Origin: Rhodanobacteraceae bacterium
GTDB taxonomy: Bacteria; Pseudomonadota; Gammaproteobacteria; Xanthomonadales; SZUA-5
Length of the DNA: 64,000 bases
Reading direction: 5' to 3'
Assembly: GCA_024234055.1 (NCBI GenBank)
Contig: JACKOW010000015.1
Location: 49,367-113,366, forward strand
Numbering within the stretch: position 1 is the first letter of the stretch; every line of letters starts with the position of its first letter. Below the pieces are notes generated by a model that saw only the letters and a list, made by a program, of their open reading frames with translations, was not told the DNA's origin and searched no databases. Positions 17,844 to 29,120 of the stretch are shown here, piece after piece. The position numbers were made by a program, and so were the translations under genes.

Positions 17844-19073
17844 ATGAGCCGCAAAAGCGACAAGACCCTGATCGTCGGACTCGACATTGGCACCTCCAAG
17901 GTGGTGGCCATGGTCGGCGAGTACGCGCCGGGCGAGCCGGTCGAGATCATCGGCATGGGCAGTCAACCCAGTCGCGGCATCAAGCGTGGCGTGGTGGTCG
18001 ACATCGAGTCGACGGTGCAGTCGATCCAGCGCGCCATCGAGGAAGCCGAACAGATGAGCGGTTGCGAGATCCGCTCGGTGTACGCCGGCATTTCCGGCAG
18101 TCACGTCAAGAGCCTGAATTCGCACGGCATCGTCGCCATCCGCGACAAGGAAGTCACCGATTTCGATGTCGATCGGGTACTCGATGCCGCCCGGGCGATG
18201 CCGATTCCCGCCGATCAGAAGATCCTGCACGTGCTGCCGCAGGAATATGTCATCGACGAGCAGGAAGGCATTCGCTATCCGATCGGCATGAGCGGCGTGC
18301 GTCTGGAAGCGCGCGTGCACCTGGTGACCGCTGCCGGCAGCGCGGCCCAGAACATCACCAAGTGCATTGCCCGCTGCGGCCTGGAAGTGGACGATCTGAT
18401 CCTGCAGCCACTGGCCGCCAGTCATGCCGTGCTCACCGATGATGAGCGCGAGCTGGGCGTGGCCCTGATCGACATCGGCGCGGGGACCACCGACATTGTG
18501 GTCTTTGCCCAGGGCGCCATCCGCCACACCGCGGTGCTGCCCATCGCCGGCGATCAGGTCACCAATGACATCGCCGTGGCCTTGCGCACGCCGACGCCCC
18601 ATGCCGAGGAAATCAAGCTCAAGTACGCCTGTGCGCTGGCCCACCTCGCCACCGCCGACGAGAGCATCCAGGTGCCCAGTGTCGGCGACCGCGCACCGCG
18701 GCGGCTGGCGCGCCAGACCCTGGCCGAAGTGGTGCAGCCACGCTACGAGGAGTTGTTCTCGCTGGCGCAGGCCGAACTTCGGCGCAGTGGTTTCGAGGAC
18801 CTGATCGCCGCTGGCGTGGTCCTCACCGGTGGCGCCTCACGCATGGACGGCGCGGTCGAACTGGCGGAAGAGATCTTCCACATGCCGGTGCGCCTCGGCC
18901 TGCCGCAGCACGTCAATGGATTGGCCGAGATCGTCGGCAATCCGATGCACTCCGCCGGCGTCGGCCTGCTGATCTACGGCTCGCAGGCGCGCCCGCGCAG
19001 CAGCAGCCGACCGGTCAGCGGCGCGCGCAGTCTGTGGGAAAGGATCAAGCAGTTTCTGGGTGGTGAATTTTGA
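17844..19073 (+). CDS. ftsA: Cell division protein FtsA
   Basis: 409 aa actin-like ATPase that tethers FtsZ to the membrane. GLDIGTSKVVAMVGE (phosphate 1), DIGAGTTDIVVF (phosphate 2) and GGASRMDG (adenosine) are present, with the 1C domain between. The C-terminal amphipathic helix (SLWERIKQFLGGEF) is the membrane-targeting sequence. Starts 22 nt after ftsQ. Confidence 0.97.
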   Translation: MSRKSDKTLIVGLDIGTSKVVAMVGEYAPGEPVEIIGMGSQPSRGIKRGVVVDIESTVQSIQRAIEEAEQMSGCEIRSVYAGISGSHVKSLNSHGIVAIRDKEVTDFDVDRVLDAARAMPIPADQKILHVLPQEYVIDEQEGIRYPIGMSGVRLEARVHLVTAAGSAAQNITKCIARCGLEVDDLILQPLAASHAVLTDDERELGVALIDIGAGTTDIVVFAQGAIRHTAVLPIAGDQVTNDIAVALRTPTPHAEEIKLKYACALAHLATADESIQVPSVGDRAPRRLARQTLAEVVQPRYEELFSLAQAELRRSGFEDLIAAGVVLTGGASRMDGAVELAEEIFHMPVRLGLPQHVNGLAEIVGNPMHSAGVGLLIYGSQARPRSSSRPVSGARSLWERIKQFLGGEF

Positions 19074-19225
19074 GAATCACGCATCTCCGGGCGACCTCTG
19101 AGTGGGTGCGCGGACTGCAGTGTGGCGACGGGATGAGGGGATTCCGTCGGGGGAGACCGAGGCGCGCAGGGATTGCGCAGATCGGCAAGGACGACAACTG
19201 GCTGGCATAACGCGAGGGTCTGATA
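19074..19225 (+). promoter_or_regulatory. ftsA-ftsZ leader
   Basis: 152-nt gap, unusual in a cluster of overlapping genes, suggesting a separate ftsZ promoter or leader. I see no clear -35/-10 pair. GAGG lies about 8 nt before the ftsZ ATG. Confidence 0.35.
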
Positions 19226-20437
19226 ATGAATTTTGAATTGATGGAAAGCGCAACACCGAATGCCGTGATCAAGGTCATCGGCGTCGGCGGCGGTGGTGGC
19301 AACGCCATCGCCCACATGATCGGCGGCAACATCGAAGGCGTCGAATTCGTCGTCGCCAATACCGATGCCCAGGCCCTGCGCCGGGCGGACGGGATCACCC
19401 TGCTGCAGTTGGGCACCAATGTGACCAAGGGTCTGGGGGCGGGCGCCAATCCGGAGGTCGGCCGGCAGGCTGCCATCGAGGATCGCGAGCGCATCAGTGA
19501 AGCGCTGCGCGGCGCCGACATGGTGTTCATCACCGCTGGCATGGGAGGCGGCACCGGCACCGGCGCGGCACCTGTCATCGCCCAGATTGCCAAGGATCTG
19601 GACATCCTGACCGTGGCCGTCGTCACCAAGCCCTTCCCCTTCGAAGGGCGTCGGCGCATGCAGGTGGCCATGAAGGGCATCGAGGAACTGGCCCAGCATG
19701 TGGACAGCCTGATCACCATTCCGAACGAGAAGCTGCTGACCGTGCTCGGCCGCGAGGTCTCGCTGCTGAATGCCTTCCGCGAAGCCAATGATGTGCTGCT
19801 CGGCGCGGTTCAGGGCATTGCCGACCTGATCACCCGACCGGGCCTGATCAACGTCGATTTTGCCGACGTGCGCACGGTGATGAGCGAGATGGGTCTGGCC
19901 ATGATGGGCACCGGCAAGGCCAAGGGCGACGATCGCGCCGTGGCCGCCACCGAGGCCGCCATCGGCAATCCGCTGCTGGAAGACATCAACCTCAAGGGTG
20001 CCTGCGGCATTCTCGTGAACATCACCTCGGGCCCGAACCTGACCATGCGCGAATACAACGAAGTCGGCCAGACCGTGGCCGAGTTCGCCGCTGATGACGC
20101 CAACATCAAGATCGGCACCGTGCTCGACATGGATCTGGAAGACGAGATCCGGGTGACGGTGGTGGCCACGGGTCTCAACCGGCAGGCCCAGCGGGTACCG
20201 GCAGATGTTTTCGCCGGGCCGCCGATGCGCAACAACTTCCGCGTGGTGCGTGCGCCGGAGGTTGAGGTTGCACCGATGAGTGTCGAGCCGCAGCCCACCC
20301 TGCGTCCGCAGCAGCAGGCGCGCCGCTTCGGGACTGGTGGCTCCGCATCGGCAGCTGCCGCCGCACCGCAGGCAGCGGCGGACACCGAATACGACTATCT
20401 GGACATTCCCGCCTTCCTGCGCCGTCAGGCCGACTGA
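19226..20437 (+). CDS. ftsZ: Cell division GTPase FtsZ
   Basis: 403 aa tubulin homologue forming the Z ring. GTP-binding signature GGGTGTGAAP at 107-116, T7/catalytic loop region (NVDFADVRTVMSEMG), then a variable Gln/Ala-rich linker (~325-388) and the conserved C-terminal peptide YDYLDIPAFLRRQAD that binds FtsA and ZipA. A stable hairpin follows at 20501. Confidence 0.98.
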   Translation: MNFELMESATPNAVIKVIGVGGGGGNAIAHMIGGNIEGVEFVVANTDAQALRRADGITLLQLGTNVTKGLGAGANPEVGRQAAIEDRERISEALRGADMVFITAGMGGGTGTGAAPVIAQIAKDLDILTVAVVTKPFPFEGRRRMQVAMKGIEELAQHVDSLITIPNEKLLTVLGREVSLLNAFREANDVLLGAVQGIADLITRPGLINVDFADVRTVMSEMGLAMMGTGKAKGDDRAVAATEAAIGNPLLEDINLKGACGILVNITSGPNLTMREYNEVGQTVAEFAADDANIKIGTVLDMDLEDEIRVTVVATGLNRQAQRVPADVFAGPPMRNNFRVVRAPEVEVAPMSVEPQPTLRPQQQARRFGTGGSASAAAAAPQAAADTEYDYLDIPAFLRRQAD

Positions 20438-20500
20438 GGCGCCGGACATCGCGACACCCGACCGCTCAGGCGGCGGGCGTCGGCGCGCGTGACAGCCAGC

Positions 20501-20545
20501 GCCGCCGGGGGCAGGGATGGCCCCCGGCGGCGGCATTTCGCGTTA
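20501..20545 (+). terminator. Strong hairpin downstream of ftsZ
   Basis: A perfect 12-bp stem, GCCGCCGGGGGC (20501-20512) with GCCCCCGGCGGC (20520-20531), around a 7-nt loop. The following ATTTCGCGTTATT is only moderately T-rich. It probably ends dcw transcription; lpxC then needs its own promoter. Confidence 0.65.
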
Positions 20546-20664
20546 TTCCAATCAGCCCCGGCATTGATGGTCGGGGCGCCATCACGGGTTGTTGTATCTG
20601 TGCACAACCCCGCCATCTGTGGTTGCGACGCAACAGTTTGTTGCGCCGGGCGCTACTGGCGTCT

Positions 20665-20692
20665 TTGCTCGGTCAATCTCGTGTGCTACGAT
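20665..20692 (+). promoter_or_regulatory. Candidate lpxC promoter
   Basis: TTGCTC (20665-20670), a 16-nt spacer and TACGAT (20687-20692), ending 41 nt before the lpxC ATG. Motif match only. Confidence 0.4.
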
Positions 20693-20733
20693 CCGTCGGC
20701 CGTATTGCCCGATCGCAGCCGAGACCACACACG

Positions 20734-21645
20734 ATGATTCGTCAGCGCACGTTGAAGAACGTCATCCGAGCAACGGGCGTAGGCATTCATTCCGGTCAGA
20801 AGGTGTACATGACGTTGCGGCCTGCGGCCGTCAACACCGGCATCGTTTTCCGCCGCACCGATCTTGCTGAACCGGTTTGTCTGCATGCGCGCGCCGAGAA
20901 TGTGGGCGACACCAGCCTGTCTACCGCCCTGGTGCGCGATGGCGTTCGCGTCGCCACCATCGAGCATCTGCTGTCCGCATTCGCCGGACTGGGCATCGAC
21001 AATGCCTATGTCGATCTGTCCGCGTCGGAAGTGCCGATCATGGATGGCAGCGCCGGTCCCTTCGTGTTCCTGCTGCAGTCGGCGGGCATCGAAGAGCAGA
21101 ACGCCCACAAGCGCTTCATCCGCATCCGCAAGGAAATCGTCGTCAGCGATGGCGACAAGTGGGCGCGATTCGAGCCCTTCGATGGCTTCAAGGTGGGGTT
21201 CTCGATCGAATTCGATCACCCGGCCTTCAGCCAGAAGACCTGCAAGGCCGAGATTGATTTCTCGACCACGTCCTTCGTCAAGGAAGTGAGCCGCGCTCGT
21301 ACCTTCGGTTTCATGCGCGACCTCGAGATGTTGCGCGAGCGCAATCTGGTGCTCGGCGGTTCGATGGACAATGCCATCGTGCTCGACGACTACCGCGTGC
21401 TCAACGAAGACGGTTTGCGCTACGAGGACGAGTTCGTCAAGCACAAGATTCTGGACGCGATTGGAGATCTGTATCTGCTGGGACACAGCCTGATCGGTGC
21501 GTTCTACGGACACAAGTCCGGTCACTTCCTCAACAACAGACTCTTGCGTGCCCTGGTGGCCGACGAGAGCGCCTGGGAAGAAGTCGTATTCGACCGCCCG
21601 GAAGAGGTACCGATTTCCTACGCCCATCCCGCTCAGGCGGTGTAG
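20734..21645 (+). CDS. lpxC: UDP-3-O-acyl-N-acetylglucosamine deacetylase
   Basis: 303 aa zinc enzyme, committed step of lipid A synthesis. EHLLSAFAGLGIDNA (from residue 77) gives one zinc histidine and the catalytic glutamate; HKILDAIGDLYLLG gives the other His and Asp ligands. The ATG at 20734 starts the standard MIRQRTLKN N-terminus; the frame is open upstream but unlike the family. Confidence 0.97.
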   Translation: MIRQRTLKNVIRATGVGIHSGQKVYMTLRPAAVNTGIVFRRTDLAEPVCLHARAENVGDTSLSTALVRDGVRVATIEHLLSAFAGLGIDNAYVDLSASEVPIMDGSAGPFVFLLQSAGIEEQNAHKRFIRIRKEIVVSDGDKWARFEPFDGFKVGFSIEFDHPAFSQKTCKAEIDFSTTSFVKEVSRARTFGFMRDLEMLRERNLVLGGSMDNAIVLDDYRVLNEDGLRYEDEFVKHKILDAIGDLYLLGHSLIGAFYGHKSGHFLNNRLLRALVADESAWEEVVFDRPEEVPISYAHPAQAV

Positions 21646-21652
21646 ATGTGGG

Positions 21653-21744
21653 CGCCGACCACTGCCCGGTCGGCGGCAACACCACCAAGAAGAACAAAGC
21701 AGTCAGGGAAGATCTTCAGCAGGATGCTGAACGGCCCTAGGGCC
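21653..21744. terminator. Hairpins between convergent lpxC and dciA
   Basis: Three palindromes: CGCCGACC/GGTCGGCG (21653-21675), TTCAGCA/TGCTGAA (21715-21731) and GGCCCTAGGGCC (21733-21744). None has a T-tract, so their role in termination is inferred from position between convergent genes. Confidence 0.35.
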
Positions 21745-21823
21745 ACGACAACAGCCGGCGTTTGTCGGTTGGTTCGGAAGCGACGGCTAGTCGGGCGTCG
21801 CAACTGAACGAGGTCGTTCGAAC

Positions 21824-22141
21824 TTATGCGAACGGGGAATTCGCATCAGGACGCGCGACCTTCACGGTGAGTCGCAAGTCCTCTACAGCGAGTGCCAATT
21901 TGGCCTCGTCGAGGAGTTGTCGGCTCGAAAGGCGCAGCTTGGACGCCCATTCGGGTGTACGCGCCAGGAACACCAGCTGACCGTCGCGGCAATTGGCGAG
22001 GCGGCACTGGGCAGCCAATCGAGGTGGCAGGACGGCGCGCAGGCGTTGGTCCAGATCCCCGATGCGGCGCGCTTCGGCAACGAGCGCCGCCAGGCTGGGC
22101 ATGTCCTGGAGGGTTTCACCAAGCGCGGGATAGCGGGCCAT
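21824..22141 (-). CDS. dciA: DciA-type helicase-loader protein (DUF721)
   Basis: 105 aa. LDQRLRAVLPPRLAAQCRLANCRDGQLVFLARTPEWASKLR carries the DUF721/DciA core (residues ~30-70). DciA loads replicative helicase DnaB in bacteria lacking DnaC/DnaI. The N-terminus (PALGETLQDMPSLAALVAEA) also fits the family. The ATG at 22141 is the first that gives a DciA-like start; the open frame runs further upstream over the opposite gene. Divergent from the M23 peptidase gene, a common arrangement in this lineage. Confidence 0.85.
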   Translation of the reverse strand: MARYPALGETLQDMPSLAALVAEARRIGDLDQRLRAVLPPRLAAQCRLANCRDGQLVFLARTPEWASKLRLSSRQLLDEAKLALAVEDLRLTVKVARPDANSPFA

Positions 22142-22192
22142 TGCGAATCTCGTGTTTTGCGCACCGGCGAAGGTGACGAAGGTCTGGAGAGC

Positions 22193-23128
22193 ATGAACAT
22201 CATACTGGTAGGTGGTCCCAATTCCGGTTCGCGTCAGTTCAATCTGGCGTGTACCCGCACTCGCTGGCTCTGTGCGAGTGCTGCCCTGATCGTGCTGGGC
22301 ACAATCGTCAGTCTCGGCTTCATGGCCGGTCGCGGCTTCGGCAACGTCGAGGGCCTGAGCGCCGGGGATGTCGAAAGCCTGCGAGCGCAGCTGATCGCGC
22401 AGAAGGAACAACTGGATCAGACCGAGGCGCAATCCCGGCGCGATCTCGACGCTCTGGCCATCCAGCTGGGCGAACTGCAGGCCCAGGCCACGCGCCTGAA
22501 TGCCCTCGGTCAGCGGCTGACCCGCATGGGCAAGCTCGACGATGGCGAATTTGATTTCGACAAGGCCCCGAGCATCGGTGGCCCGGAAAGCCACGCTCCG
22601 ATCGACGACGACTATTTCGCGCCGCAGTTCTCGGACACATTGGTGCGGCTGCGCGCCCAGTTTGATACCCAGGCCGAACAGCTGGGTGTGCTGGAAACGC
22701 TGCTGCTGGATCGTGATCTCGATGCTGAATTCATGCCCTCCGGCATGCCCGTGCGCTCGGGCTTCATGGCCTCTCAATTCGGCATGCGCATCGACCCCTT
22801 CAACGGCACCCGAGCCTTTCACTCCGGCATCGATTTCGATGGCGTCAAGGGCGCTGACGTGCTCACCGTGGCCAGTGGCGTGGTGGTCTTCGCCGGACGC
22901 CATCCCTCCTACGGCAACATGATCGACATCGATCATGGCAATGGCTACACCACCCGCTATGCCCACAACGACAAGAATCTGGTCAAGGTCGGTGATGTGG
23001 TCACCGGTGGCCAGCTGATCGCCAAGATGGGCGCCACGGGTCGCGCCACCGGGTCCCATGTGCATTTCGAGGTCTGGCAGGACGGCAAGCCGATCAACCC
23101 GAAGAAGTTCGTCAGCGCGATCCGCTGA
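22193..23128 (+). CDS. M23-family metallopeptidase with membrane anchor and coiled coil
   Basis: 311 aa. A membrane helix at about 26-44 (SAALIVLGTIVSLGFMAG), a coiled coil (LRAQLIAQKEQLDQTEAQ, then another near LRAQFDTQAEQLGVLE), and a C-terminal LytM/M23 domain with zinc motif HSGIDFDG and the second motif HVHFEVWQDG. Such proteins cut peptidoglycan crosslinks or regulate amidases; the His and Asp ligands present suggest an active enzyme. GAAGG lies ~10 nt before the ATG. Confidence 0.88.
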   Translation: MNIILVGGPNSGSRQFNLACTRTRWLCASAALIVLGTIVSLGFMAGRGFGNVEGLSAGDVESLRAQLIAQKEQLDQTEAQSRRDLDALAIQLGELQAQATRLNALGQRLTRMGKLDDGEFDFDKAPSIGGPESHAPIDDDYFAPQFSDTLVRLRAQFDTQAEQLGVLETLLLDRDLDAEFMPSGMPVRSGFMASQFGMRIDPFNGTRAFHSGIDFDGVKGADVLTVASGVVVFAGRHPSYGNMIDIDHGNGYTTRYAHNDKNLVKVGDVVTGGQLIAKMGATGRATGSHVHFEVWQDGKPINPKKFVSAIR

Positions 23129-23168
23129 GCGATCTTGCTCTCGCCCGGGCGAGCGAGGAAGCAAGCCG

Positions 23169-23630
23169 GTGCCTGATTTGAAGCTGCGAGTCCCGCCCCT
23201 CGTGGTCTTTGCCATTGTGGCGCTCGCCATTGCCGGCTCAGGCAAATGGCTGCACGTCTGGTCGATTCCGCCGTGGCCGCGCTACCTGCTGGCGATCCTT
23301 CTGGCCACCTCGGGTGTGCTCATTGCCATGGCCGGCGTGCTCGAGTTCCGGCGCGCGCGGACGACCGTGCACCCGATGCATCCAGATCGCGTGTCGGCGC
23401 TGGTCACCATCGGAATCTTCCGCTTCAGCCGAAATCCGATGTATCTGGGCATGCTGCTGGTACTGGCTGCACTCGCAGCATGGATGGGGCAACCCATCGG
23501 CATGGCGCTGCTGCCGCTGTTCGTGCTGTACCTCAACCGCTATCAGATCTCAGCCGAAGAGGAGGCCATCGCCGCTCATTTTGGCCAGTCCTATCGGGAT
23601 TACTGTCGTCGCGTCCGGCGCTGGTGTTGA
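23169..23630 (+). CDS. Isoprenylcysteine carboxyl methyltransferase-like membrane protein
   Basis: 153 aa with about four membrane helices. The C-terminal half has the PEMT/ICMT AdoMet pattern: FRFSRNPMYLGMLLVL, then EEEAIAAHFGQSYRDYCRRV. Bacterial members are membrane methyltransferases of mostly unknown substrate. The GTG at 23169 has AGGAAG about 6 nt upstream; an upstream open frame overlaps the peptidase gene and is not family-like. Confidence 0.8.
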   Translation: MPDLKLRVPPLVVFAIVALAIAGSGKWLHVWSIPPWPRYLLAILLATSGVLIAMAGVLEFRRARTTVHPMHPDRVSALVTIGIFRFSRNPMYLGMLLVLAALAAWMGQPIGMALLPLFVLYLNRYQISAEEEAIAAHFGQSYRDYCRRVRRWC

Positions 23631-23779
23631 TCGGTCTGCCTTGATTCTGCGGAGAACGTCCCCAACTCCCTGGATTCGCTGCGGGCTCGGAAGCCGCGGC
23701 CACCTTCCGTAGGCCTCCCCGAACTGAATCGGGTAGACTCGCGGCCCTGCTTTCCTCATCCAGCCTTCACACCTCCCCT

Positions 23780-26527
<2,748 letters not shown>

Positions 26528-26534
26528 GGTGCAT

Positions 26535-26560
26535 GCACCCGGGCGCGTGCGTCCGGGTGC
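26535..26560 (+). terminator. Hairpin after secA
   Basis: GCACCCGG (26535-26542) pairs with CCGGGTGC (26553-26560) around a 10-nt loop, 8 nt after the secA stop. There is no T-tract. Confidence 0.45.
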
Positions 26561-26650
26561 CAATCAGTGTTGTGGAGACTGCATGCTCTTGATCGTCCGT
26601 CTGCGGGTGTCCACGGAGCAATCCGCGGACTGCTCGCGCCAAGCTGACTG

Positions 26651-27622
26651 ATGGCGCCGGTCCCGGGTCCGCGTGCGCTGGCGGTTGTCGCCGGCGTGTT
26701 GATGGACGGCGAGGGACGGGTGCTCATTGCCCAGCGAGCGGTACAGGGTCAGGACGGAGGCTTGTGGGAGTTTCCCGGAGGCAAGATTGCCGTCGGCGAG
26801 CGCCCCGCCGACGCCCTGATCCGGGAACTGAATGAAGAGCTCGGCATTGTCATCGACGCCCCCGAGCCATTGACCGTCGTGCGCTGGCGCGGCCCGCCAC
26901 GCAATCTCAATCTGCACGCCTTTGTTTGCCGGCGCTGGAACGGTGAGCCCCACGCCCACGAGCACCAGGCCCTCCGCTGGCTGGCCCCGGTGGCTTTGCG
27001 ACAGTTCTCCATGCCGGCGCCGGATCGGCCGATCAGAGCGCGCCTGGCCTTGCCTCGGCAGTATCTGATCACACCAGAACCCGACGTGGGTCACCAACAA
27101 GCGTTCATGTCGGATCTGGCGCGCACGCTCGAGAACCCCGACATCGGCATCGTCAGCCTGCGCGCCAAGTCCTGCGAGCTCGCACAATTGGAGGGCCTGG
27201 CTGAAGCCATGTTGGGACAGGTCCGCAGTTGGCGACCGGAGCTTCTGGTGCTGCTGCATGGCCTGCCGGATCTGGCCTTGCAATTGGGCTTTGATGGCGT
27301 GCACCTGTCCAGTCGCCAGTTGCGGGAGCTGAACCGGCGTCCGCTACCCGAGTCCTTCTGGCTATTCGCCTCCTGCCACGATCGCGCCGAACTCAAGGCT
27401 GCCGAAGCACTCGGCGCAGACGCTGTCTCGCTGTCGCCGGTGCAGCAGACCGCCAGTCATCCCCTGGCTTCTGCGCTGGGATGGGCTGACTTCAGCGCGG
27501 CTGCGCGCTCGACCTGTCTGCCGTGTTTTGCGCTCGGTGGCGTAGGACCGGCGGAGCTGGAGTCCGCTATCGCCCATGGCGCCCATGGCGTGGCCGGCAT
27601 ACGCGCCTACTGGCGATCCTGA
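26651..27622 (+). CDS. mutT: MutT Nudix hydrolase fused to a ThiE-like domain
   Basis: 323 aa. Residues 1-130 are a MutT-type 8-oxo-dGTP diphosphatase that cleans the nucleotide pool; the Nudix box is canonical (G44, E50, R58-E59, E62-E63, G65). Residues ~140-323 form a thiamine-phosphate-synthase/TenI-like barrel (GVHLSSRQLRELNRRPLPE, FALGGVGPAEL). The same fusion occurs next to secA in pseudomonads and relatives; the second domain's role is not known and it is not evidence of thiamine synthesis. Confidence 0.9.
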   Translation: MAPVPGPRALAVVAGVLMDGEGRVLIAQRAVQGQDGGLWEFPGGKIAVGERPADALIRELNEELGIVIDAPEPLTVVRWRGPPRNLNLHAFVCRRWNGEPHAHEHQALRWLAPVALRQFSMPAPDRPIRARLALPRQYLITPEPDVGHQQAFMSDLARTLENPDIGIVSLRAKSCELAQLEGLAEAMLGQVRSWRPELLVLLHGLPDLALQLGFDGVHLSSRQLRELNRRPLPESFWLFASCHDRAELKAAEALGADAVSLSPVQQTASHPLASALGWADFSAAARSTCLPCFALGGVGPAELESAIAHGAHGVAGIRAYWRS

Positions 27623-27643
27623 GCGCACCCGGATTCGCTGGGC

Positions 27644-28252
27644 TCAGCCGGGAGCGCAGAGCGCCCTGTAGCGCCGGTCCAGGGTTCGAGCCTGAGTGGC
27701 CAACTCGGCAAGTCCAGCACTGTTGCGCAGCACATCATCGGCTTGCCTCAGACGCTGTTCGCGGCTGGCTTGCGCCGCAATCATGCGCTCGGCCAGGTCA
27801 GCGCTGATGCCGTCGCGTCGGGTCAGCAGCCGCGACTGCAATTCAACCGATGCATCCACGACCAGCACTCGATTCACCCAGCCATAGTTGCCTGACTCGA
27901 CCAGCAAGGGCACCACCAGCAAGACATAGGCAGCGCTTGTCTGCCGCACCTGCTGCCGAGCCTCGATTCCTATGCGCGGGTGCAGGATGGCCTCCAGCCG
28001 CTTGCGAGCAGCCGGGTCCGCAAACACCAGGGCCCGCAATCGCGCCCGATCCAGCTCACCGCTGGCCAGCAAGATCGAAGGCCCGAACTCCTCTACCACC
28101 GCCGCGAGACCGGGACTGCCGATGCTGACCACTTCCCTGGCAATGACATCGGTGTCGACGATGCCTGCTCCCAGTTCGGCCAGCATTGTCGCGGCTGCAG
28201 ACTTGCCCGAGGCCACCCCGCCGGTCAGGCCCACAATCAAAGGGTGGTTCAT
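27644..28252 (-). CDS. coaE: Dephospho-CoA kinase
   Basis: 202 aa. Last step of coenzyme A synthesis. P-loop GLTGGVASGKSAAA at residues 8-21; DTDVIAREVV and LRALVFADPAARKRLEAILHP are typical. The ATG at 28252 overlaps the pilD stop by ATGA. The frame is open further upstream, but that part is antisense-like. The pilD-coaE coupling is common in gammaproteobacteria. Confidence 0.96.
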   Translation of the reverse strand: MNHPLIVGLTGGVASGKSAAATMLAELGAGIVDTDVIAREVVSIGSPGLAAVVEEFGPSILLASGELDRARLRALVFADPAARKRLEAILHPRIGIEARQQVRQTSAAYVLLVVPLLVESGNYGWVNRVLVVDASVELQSRLLTRRDGISADLAERMIAAQASREQRLRQADDVLRNSAGLAELATQARTLDRRYRALCAPG

Positions 28253-29115
28253 TCCGGGATGAGCAGCGGCAGCCAGGTGCGCAACTGCGGTGCCAGGATC
28301 ATGTAGCTGAATCCGGCGACGGCGATGAAGGGGCCGAAGGGCATCGGCAGCTGGGAATCGCGGCCGCGCAGCAGGATCATCAGTCCGCCGATCAGCGCGC
28401 CGGCCGCCGACGACAGCAGCACGATCGGCAGGATGGCGACAACTCCGAACCACGCCCCCAAAGCCGCGAGCAGCTTGAAATCACCGTAACCCATGCCTTC
28501 CTTGCCAGTCAGCAACTTGAAGCCCCAGTACACTGACCACAGGCTGAGATAGCCGACGACCGCGCCGAGGATGGCTTGTTCCGGTTCCGCGAACAGGGGA
28601 ATCAGCGACAGCAGCAAACCACCCCAGAGCAGAGGCAAGGTCAACGCATCCGGCAGCAGTTGGGTGCGCAGGTCTATGCCCGCCAGCGCAATCAGCGTCC
28701 AGGTCAGAACGATCGCGCCAAGGGCTTCGGCACTGATGCCAAAGCGCCAAACGCAGAGCGCCGTAGCCACTCCGGTGGCCGCCTCTATCAAGGGGTATTG
28801 CGGGGAAATTCGCAGGCCACAGGCCCGGCAACGCCCGCGCAGCAGCAGATAGCTCAGTACCGGGATGTTGTCATAAGCCTTGATCTGCGCCAGACACTGC
28901 GGGCAATGCGAGCGCTCCATGACCAAACCGGGAGGGGTCGATTCGGGCTCAGCGGGCTCAAGTCCGAGCATGTCCAGCGCATCGCTGCGCCACTGATGCT
29001 CGAGCCTGGGCGGCAGGCGCAGGATGACCACATTCAGAAAGCTGCCGACAATCAGGCCCAGCGCCCCGGCCAGAAGCAGTCCGACCGTGGGCGCCGCCGA
29101 CAGAAGTTCAAGCAC
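28249..29115 (-). CDS. pilD: Type IV prepilin peptidase / N-methyltransferase PilD
   Basis: 288 aa, eight or so membrane helices. It cleaves the prepilin leader and methylates the new N-terminal residue. The cytoplasmic zinc loop has CPQC and CRAC; the two catalytic aspartates lie in GIDLRTQLLPDALT and GYGDFKLL. It also processes type II secretion pseudopilins if present. Last pil gene of the block, 5 nt after pilC. Confidence 0.96.
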   Translation of the reverse strand: MLELLSAAPTVGLLLAGALGLIVGSFLNVVILRLPPRLEHQWRSDALDMLGLEPAEPESTPPGLVMERSHCPQCLAQIKAYDNIPVLSYLLLRGRCRACGLRISPQYPLIEAATGVATALCVWRFGISAEALGAIVLTWTLIALAGIDLRTQLLPDALTLPLLWGGLLLSLIPLFAEPEQAILGAVVGYLSLWSVYWGFKLLTGKEGMGYGDFKLLAALGAWFGVVAILPIVLLSSAAGALIGGLMILLRGRDSQLPMPFGPFIAVAGFSYMILAPQLRTWLPLLIPE

Positions 29116-29120
29116 TCCGC